From: Pyronema omphalodes
Taxonomy: Eukaryota > Ascomycota > Pezizomycetes > Pezizales > Pyronemataceae
Length of the DNA stretch: 64,000 bases
Direction: 5' to 3'
NCBI GenBank assembly: GCA_024516155.1
Contig: JAJJXM010000023.1
Span: 496,001-560,000, forward strand
The notes under the pieces were generated by a model. That model had not been told where the DNA came from and ran no database searches. It saw only the letters and a program-made list of their open reading frames with translations. Below are positions 59,401 through 64,000 of the stretch, in pieces (the first letter of the stretch is position 1; the number at the start of each line of letters is the position of its first letter). The position numbers and the translations under genes are program-made.

Positions 59401-62400
59401 ATGTTGATGAATCTGTATCTGCATTGTAGCGTCGATGGGATACAGTAGTCGCAGTTGACGGACAACTTCGGATGCAGACTTCACCTCGTCGACGACGCTG
59501 TCGAGTGTGAAGATTCAAAGATAAATGTGAATATGCCCGTAATGGCGGAGTCGAGCGAAATAATTTCGGCCCGTTTTGAATAAATCATATCGGTTCGGTT
59601 TATGATGAATTATGATAGGTGGATTTCAATTGTGGGGACCGTTGGAGCTCACAATTTTCATTGAAGTCCGATGCCGGCTGAGAAAAAAATGTGACGATAT
59701 CTACCAAGTCTTACCGCTTCACGCAGGGCATCGCAACCTGTTTGGATGACAATTGTCGCAAAACTAGGGACCTTTCTTCTGTGCAATCAATCGAAATATG
59801 GGTCAAATCTGAATGCGATAATGTAGAGACTCTCAGAGCGATGTATCTCTGTATGAATTCCGCAACGTGTTTCGATAATCGCGCTTCTTACGCTGTAAGG
59901 AAGTCGCTTGGAGTTAGCATAAAGGATCTACAATGTACTTAGGGCCCTTACACAAGATATCAATAATTCACAAGAATGAGTGAGTAAAAAAAAGCAAACG
60001 AAAGTTTCTTTTGTCAGATATCTGTCTCCAATTTACTGACATGTGAAAATTAACGCAGTCAGTTTGGTTGGCAATGAAACGAGATGAGTCGGGGCGTTTC
60101 TATTTCACATGGTATCAGATGGATGTGGGTCAACTTTGATAGGGTTATGCAGGTACATGTCGCGTGTATTAGTTATGCCTTACGATAAATAAATAAACAA
60201 AATCTTCCGGTGGTTGTAGATCAAATAAACAAATAAACAGAAACAACTCCGCCAATGTTTCTAGAACACCGTAGCGAGGAAAAGAGAAGGAGATCACCGA
60301 GTTCCTACAGACAAAATTTGAATGATCTTTCCCGGGATTTTTCTGTGTCAGTTGATTAGCCACCCCGCCTCTTCCGCGACCTTTCGTCCCATCCGTCACC
60401 GAAAATAGCCATATCAGGCCAGCAAGCGGGTTTCATATGGAAGGTATGTGGTCGAGAGGAAGTGGCAATAAGTGGGTCCTTGTCTTTGCTGGCAGGTGTG
60501 CATGCGCATTGTGTATCCAAGCCAGCTTTGCGACTAGTCATTGCATCGGTGGCAAATGTCATAAAAACCGTATCTAGAGGTATATACCAGTCTGGGGAAA
60601 GTATGCGTCTAGCAGCTGTCTGTTGGCACGTGTAGCAGCTTGATGTCTCATTATTATTTCTCAGGCTCCACGCTGTTCCACAGAGCAAGCTGTTCAAACT
60701 TGATTTTTCCTAAGGCATTAGTTGAAAACTTAATTTTATTTTAGTTCTGAATGCGGAGTTTAGCATATATGGTCATGCAGTAGTGGCTCGGTGTTCTGTT
60801 TGAAGATCAAGATCTGGAAAGCTCGTAATTCAAACGCTCTTTTACACTACCTCCGTAAGTTCCGAGAAACCGATGTATCGAAATGATCACCAGAGATACG
60901 GTTTCTCCGAAAGATACGGCAAAGGAACGGGAAACTCGTCAGATTGAGAATGGAACTGAGAATATAGTGGAACTTTGCACAGAAAATTCCGAGGTGAAAG
61001 ATAATTGACGTGTTGCTGTTTTCTTGTCCTCGGGTAATACGACGCTACTCATCTCTCGCCAAAACAGTAGAGACGGTGTAGCCAACGTCTGCAACTCATA
61101 AATAGTGCATGAATTTTGGTGTCAGAGATGGAATAGCGTTCGTTGTGTGTTCATAACCGTCGGCTTGATGGTTCGCATAGTCCGCCGTTTTCTGATAACT
61201 GACCTCTCTCGGAACAACAATTGACCCTGCAGATGCATCTGCATCTCTCATATTCGCGAGAACCGCCAGAAAATCATTCTTACCCATAGTGCCGTGTAGT
61301 ATGGTTTCAGTATACGTGTGGTGATCGATGCCGTGTTGTTGAGGTTCGAATATCTCCACAAGGGACCCAGTAAGACAGCTAGGGTTACACCACAGTCAGT
61401 GCATTCATGAACCATTGACATTCCACGATGGTGATCTCCGTTGTGAATCGGCTTGACGTTTATGCCCTAGAAATCTCGCACATTAGCTGGTGTGATCTTT
61501 TTTTGCGTGTGGAGAAAGATATGGTGAATCGAAAAGAGGTCCGTTCGCTTGCTTGGAGTAGGTCCCAATGGTCCCACTCTCTTCGCACCTCAGAGCAACT
61601 TAACTTCCTCCAGCACCAACCAGCCGTCCAGTTCCTATTCCTATCGTCCTACCAACTGTGCACTGATTAACTAAACCAAAGCCAACGAGACAATCGATTG
61701 TTCAGCCGATGTCGACATTTCCTCTGTAGTCTCTGACTGCAGCCGCAGGACGTCGGTATGTCGCCATATCACCATATCACGATTTACCCTCTTTACTCCC
61801 AACCGCCCACCCATGTACTCAATCAAACTCGCCTACCATAGACGATGGCACATACAGAAAGTAAATTTCCACATGTAGATTTCTCGCATACCATATCCTG
61901 CTAGGCTCTCCATGTCTGCTGTGTCGTAAGCGCCATTCAATCGATTGCTGTAATAGCAAAGAGGTATGGATTTTGTATCATAAAATCGGAATATCCATGG
62001 ACGGTGATGATGCCGTGTATCCACCGGGACGAGTTGCGGTATGTGAATGAGGGTACAGGGCCAAGCGTTAGTTTGGTGGAGTCGATTGGCCGCTCATCGT
62101 GTTCTGGCAGCCAAAGAGAGAAGGCTACGCGCTGCACCAACCACTGAAACGACGTTGACTGAAGTTATACCGGTACCCTCAATTCAAATTCATCGATATT
62201 CCATATTCGCTACCATATATCCCCCCGGTGGACTACTGCTGACCACAAGACGCCGCTAAAACCCCTCCCTCCTGCTTCCTGCCCCTCTGCAGTCGGCCCG
62301 ATACTGCTCTCTCTAAAGGCTTAACGACCAGTCTGAGTATGGCACCTACTGTGCATCATCTCCATCGACTTTGATAGCCGCCCTGGTGTACTTTCATCCA

Positions 62401-64000
62401 AGGTCATTAGCCCCCTCCCCCTGCCTTCATTAGGGCGGGCATAATATCTTGCTTTGACCATCCAAGTTAATAGAGATTGGAAGAAGTTATATTCAGCCTA
62501 TGGATGGTCGGTGGTTGTTGCTACGTTGTCAATTCCGTCGACTCGAGTGTGCTCCTTTAGGATGCCGCTTCTGCAAGTCTCAATGCAGATGCGGGTGCCA
62601 ACGGTTAGGTTCGTCCGGGAACTCAGCAGACTGGAAGTCGAACCGAGATGAGATCCTCTTGAAGCTATCATAGCTGTATGTACATAGCTATTTTCATCTC
62701 GTCCGGGCTCTCAACAATTCTTCGCTCTAAGTCTGTGCTGGTATAGAGGAAAATCGGGAGTGGATGTTTTCTTTATCGCCCCAAACTGATTATCTGTAGC
62801 TCTCGTTGACGATAGTCATATAGGGAGATGCGATGAGACCACCAGAAGAATTGAAATCGCGACGGCCAAAGAAGTACCAAAAGGAATTGCGTTGCAATAT
62901 GCGCAGGTCTTCTGCGATGCTATGCTAAAATATGCTGCAGGGCTGGGATTGAGTGCATGAGAGCACACGAGAGAATGTGGGATGGATGCGTGGAAGGATT
63001 GACCGATGAGGGGTGCGTTACGTTGTGAGCTGAGTGTTGTTGAGACTTGCGAAAAATGAGGGGTGCGTTATGAGTTGCGTATGTAGTTTGAGTCTTGAAT
63101 CCGGGGACATGAATGGTTTGTGATGGATGGGATGAAGTGTTCATTCGCTGTTGAAAACCCCTCTGGTTGTTGGGGACTGATGACTGAGAACGTCTGCAGC
63201 ATCGGCGTCGGCCATGTTGTGTAAACCATGCATCTTTGCTTTTGTTTCCATTGTCGTGCCCCTCATTTCTCAGCTGAGCCTGGGGAAAAGAAGAAAGTTC
63301 TGCTGCAGACTTTGCAGATCAGGTGGACATTAGATGCCAGATGCTGGTTCTTGCTTGTCGTCCGTAAATGATGGGCTATTTGTATGGCTGTCGTTGTTTC
63401 TCCTCGCTGGCTTCGTCTGCTTTTCCACTTCAGGACAGTCCACCCTGATCCTGCAAAACACCAGCAGGTTTGATTTGACACATCGCCGCCCGCAAGGCCT
63501 ACATATGTAGGCTCAGCCTCAGACGACAGGCATTATTCTGGTTCCTGATTCGCGTTTTAGTTTTTCATGCGGAGGCAGCACATTTTCTTTCGACTTGGGA
63601 CCCACTGTCTTTCGCCAATGAGATCTAGAATGCTGTCAAATTGATGAAGTTTCATGAAAACCGGCGAAGCCTTGTAAACCTCATCTTCCAATGCATCTTC
63701 AAGCCTTATTTTTGACGTCCATGCTAGGCCTTTCAGATTGAAGAATTGACTTGTCCAGGCTTGCCCATCCTTGAATTGAGAGATTGGGTTGTGTGACCGC
63801 GCTTATACCCACGAGGATATCTATAAGTAAGAAAAGCACGTGAGAATAACCAACGTGGTCTGCTGAACGAAAAGCAGAATTCCCTCGTCAATTCACCGCT
63901 ACATAGAAACCCTTCCATAGCACGTTCTCTTTTTTTTTCCACTGTCAATTCGTTGCCGGTCTGCTCCGAGTCCACCAATGCACTCCTACGTCAGTCCGTA
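56409..64000. other. Gene-poor terminal interval with unresolved ORFs
   Basis: About 7.6 kb without a gene that I can model. Protein-like minus-strand ORFs occur at 58914-59258, 59150-59518, 60356-60697, 61096-61400 and 61833-62140. Several read smoothly, but they lack ATGs, partner exons or recognisable motifs. No tRNA or rRNA was seen. Confidence 0.4.
61096..61395 (-). CDS. Possible terminal exon of an unrecognised gene
   Basis: A minus-strand frame open from an upstream TGA at about 61397 to a TGA at 61096-61098. It reads like real coding sequence: about 99 codons with balanced composition (FEPQQHGIDHHTYTETILHG, later DFLAVLANMRDADASAGS). There is no ATG near its beginning, so if real it would be a last exon with upstream exons at higher coordinates (perhaps the ORFs at 61.8-62.1 kb). 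No family recognised. Confidence 0.25.
   Translation of the reverse strand: MWCNPSCLTGSLVEIFEPQQHGIDHHTYTETILHGTMGKNDFLAVLANMRDADASAGSIVVPREVSYQKTADYANHQADGYEHTTNAIPSLTPKFMHYL

Overview
This window is nuclear DNA of a filamentous ascomycete (Pezizomycotina). Evidence: short GT-AG introns of 46-141 bp with CTAAC/CTGAC/TTAAC-type branch points, an eukaryotic RNA-dependent RNA polymerase, fungal NACHT-ankyrin NLR (STAND) genes with the 'MDPLSISAAV' N-terminal domain, a fungal UMTA-like methyltransferase, and large gene-poor intervals with microsatellites. I cannot name the genus. All gene models were spliced by hand; wherever I give exon sums, the reading frame closes exactly.

Layout. (1) 1-2.4 kb: no gene I can support. 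(2) 2.4-26.4 kb: a large inverted duplication. The left arm (about 2.40-8.35 kb, minus strand) and right arm (about 21.05-26.43 kb, plus strand) each carry a six-block NACHT-ankyrin NLR gene plus homologous flanks. They enclose about 12.7 kb with an unrecognised 750-residue coiled-coil protein gene (minus), a 7-bp minisatellite, and an ABC1/UbiB-family mitochondrial kinase-like gene (plus). The right NLR is intact (1208 aa, 12 ankyrin repeats); the left has 17 repeats but carries a +2 frameshift just before the repeats. A decayed third piece of ankyrin repeats lies just outside the right arm. (3) 28.8-44.0 kb: a compact housekeeping block with GDT1 (cation/H+ exchanger of the Golgi type), a CENP-O/Mcm21 kinetochore subunit divergently paired with YAE1 (cytosolic Fe-S adaptor), a TRF/Taz1-like protein with a C-terminal telobox Myb domain, and a 1640-aa RNA-dependent RNA polymerase of the RNAi/meiotic silencing class. 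(4) 44-64 kb: gene-poor, with a methyltransferase having a long disordered N-terminus, a short coiled-coil orphan, a phosphopantetheine adenylyltransferase (CoA synthesis), and several exon-like but unresolved ORFs.

How the parts relate. The NLR pair is the accessory, fast-evolving component: its ankyrin arrays differ in number and contain near-identical higher-order blocks, as expected for repeat-based recognition domains of fungal incompatibility/immune-type proteins. The RdRP belongs to small-RNA genome defence. The remaining genes are conserved single-copy functions with no evident operon-like relationship; the only clear shared-promoter arrangement is CENP-O/YAE1 (438 bp between start codons).
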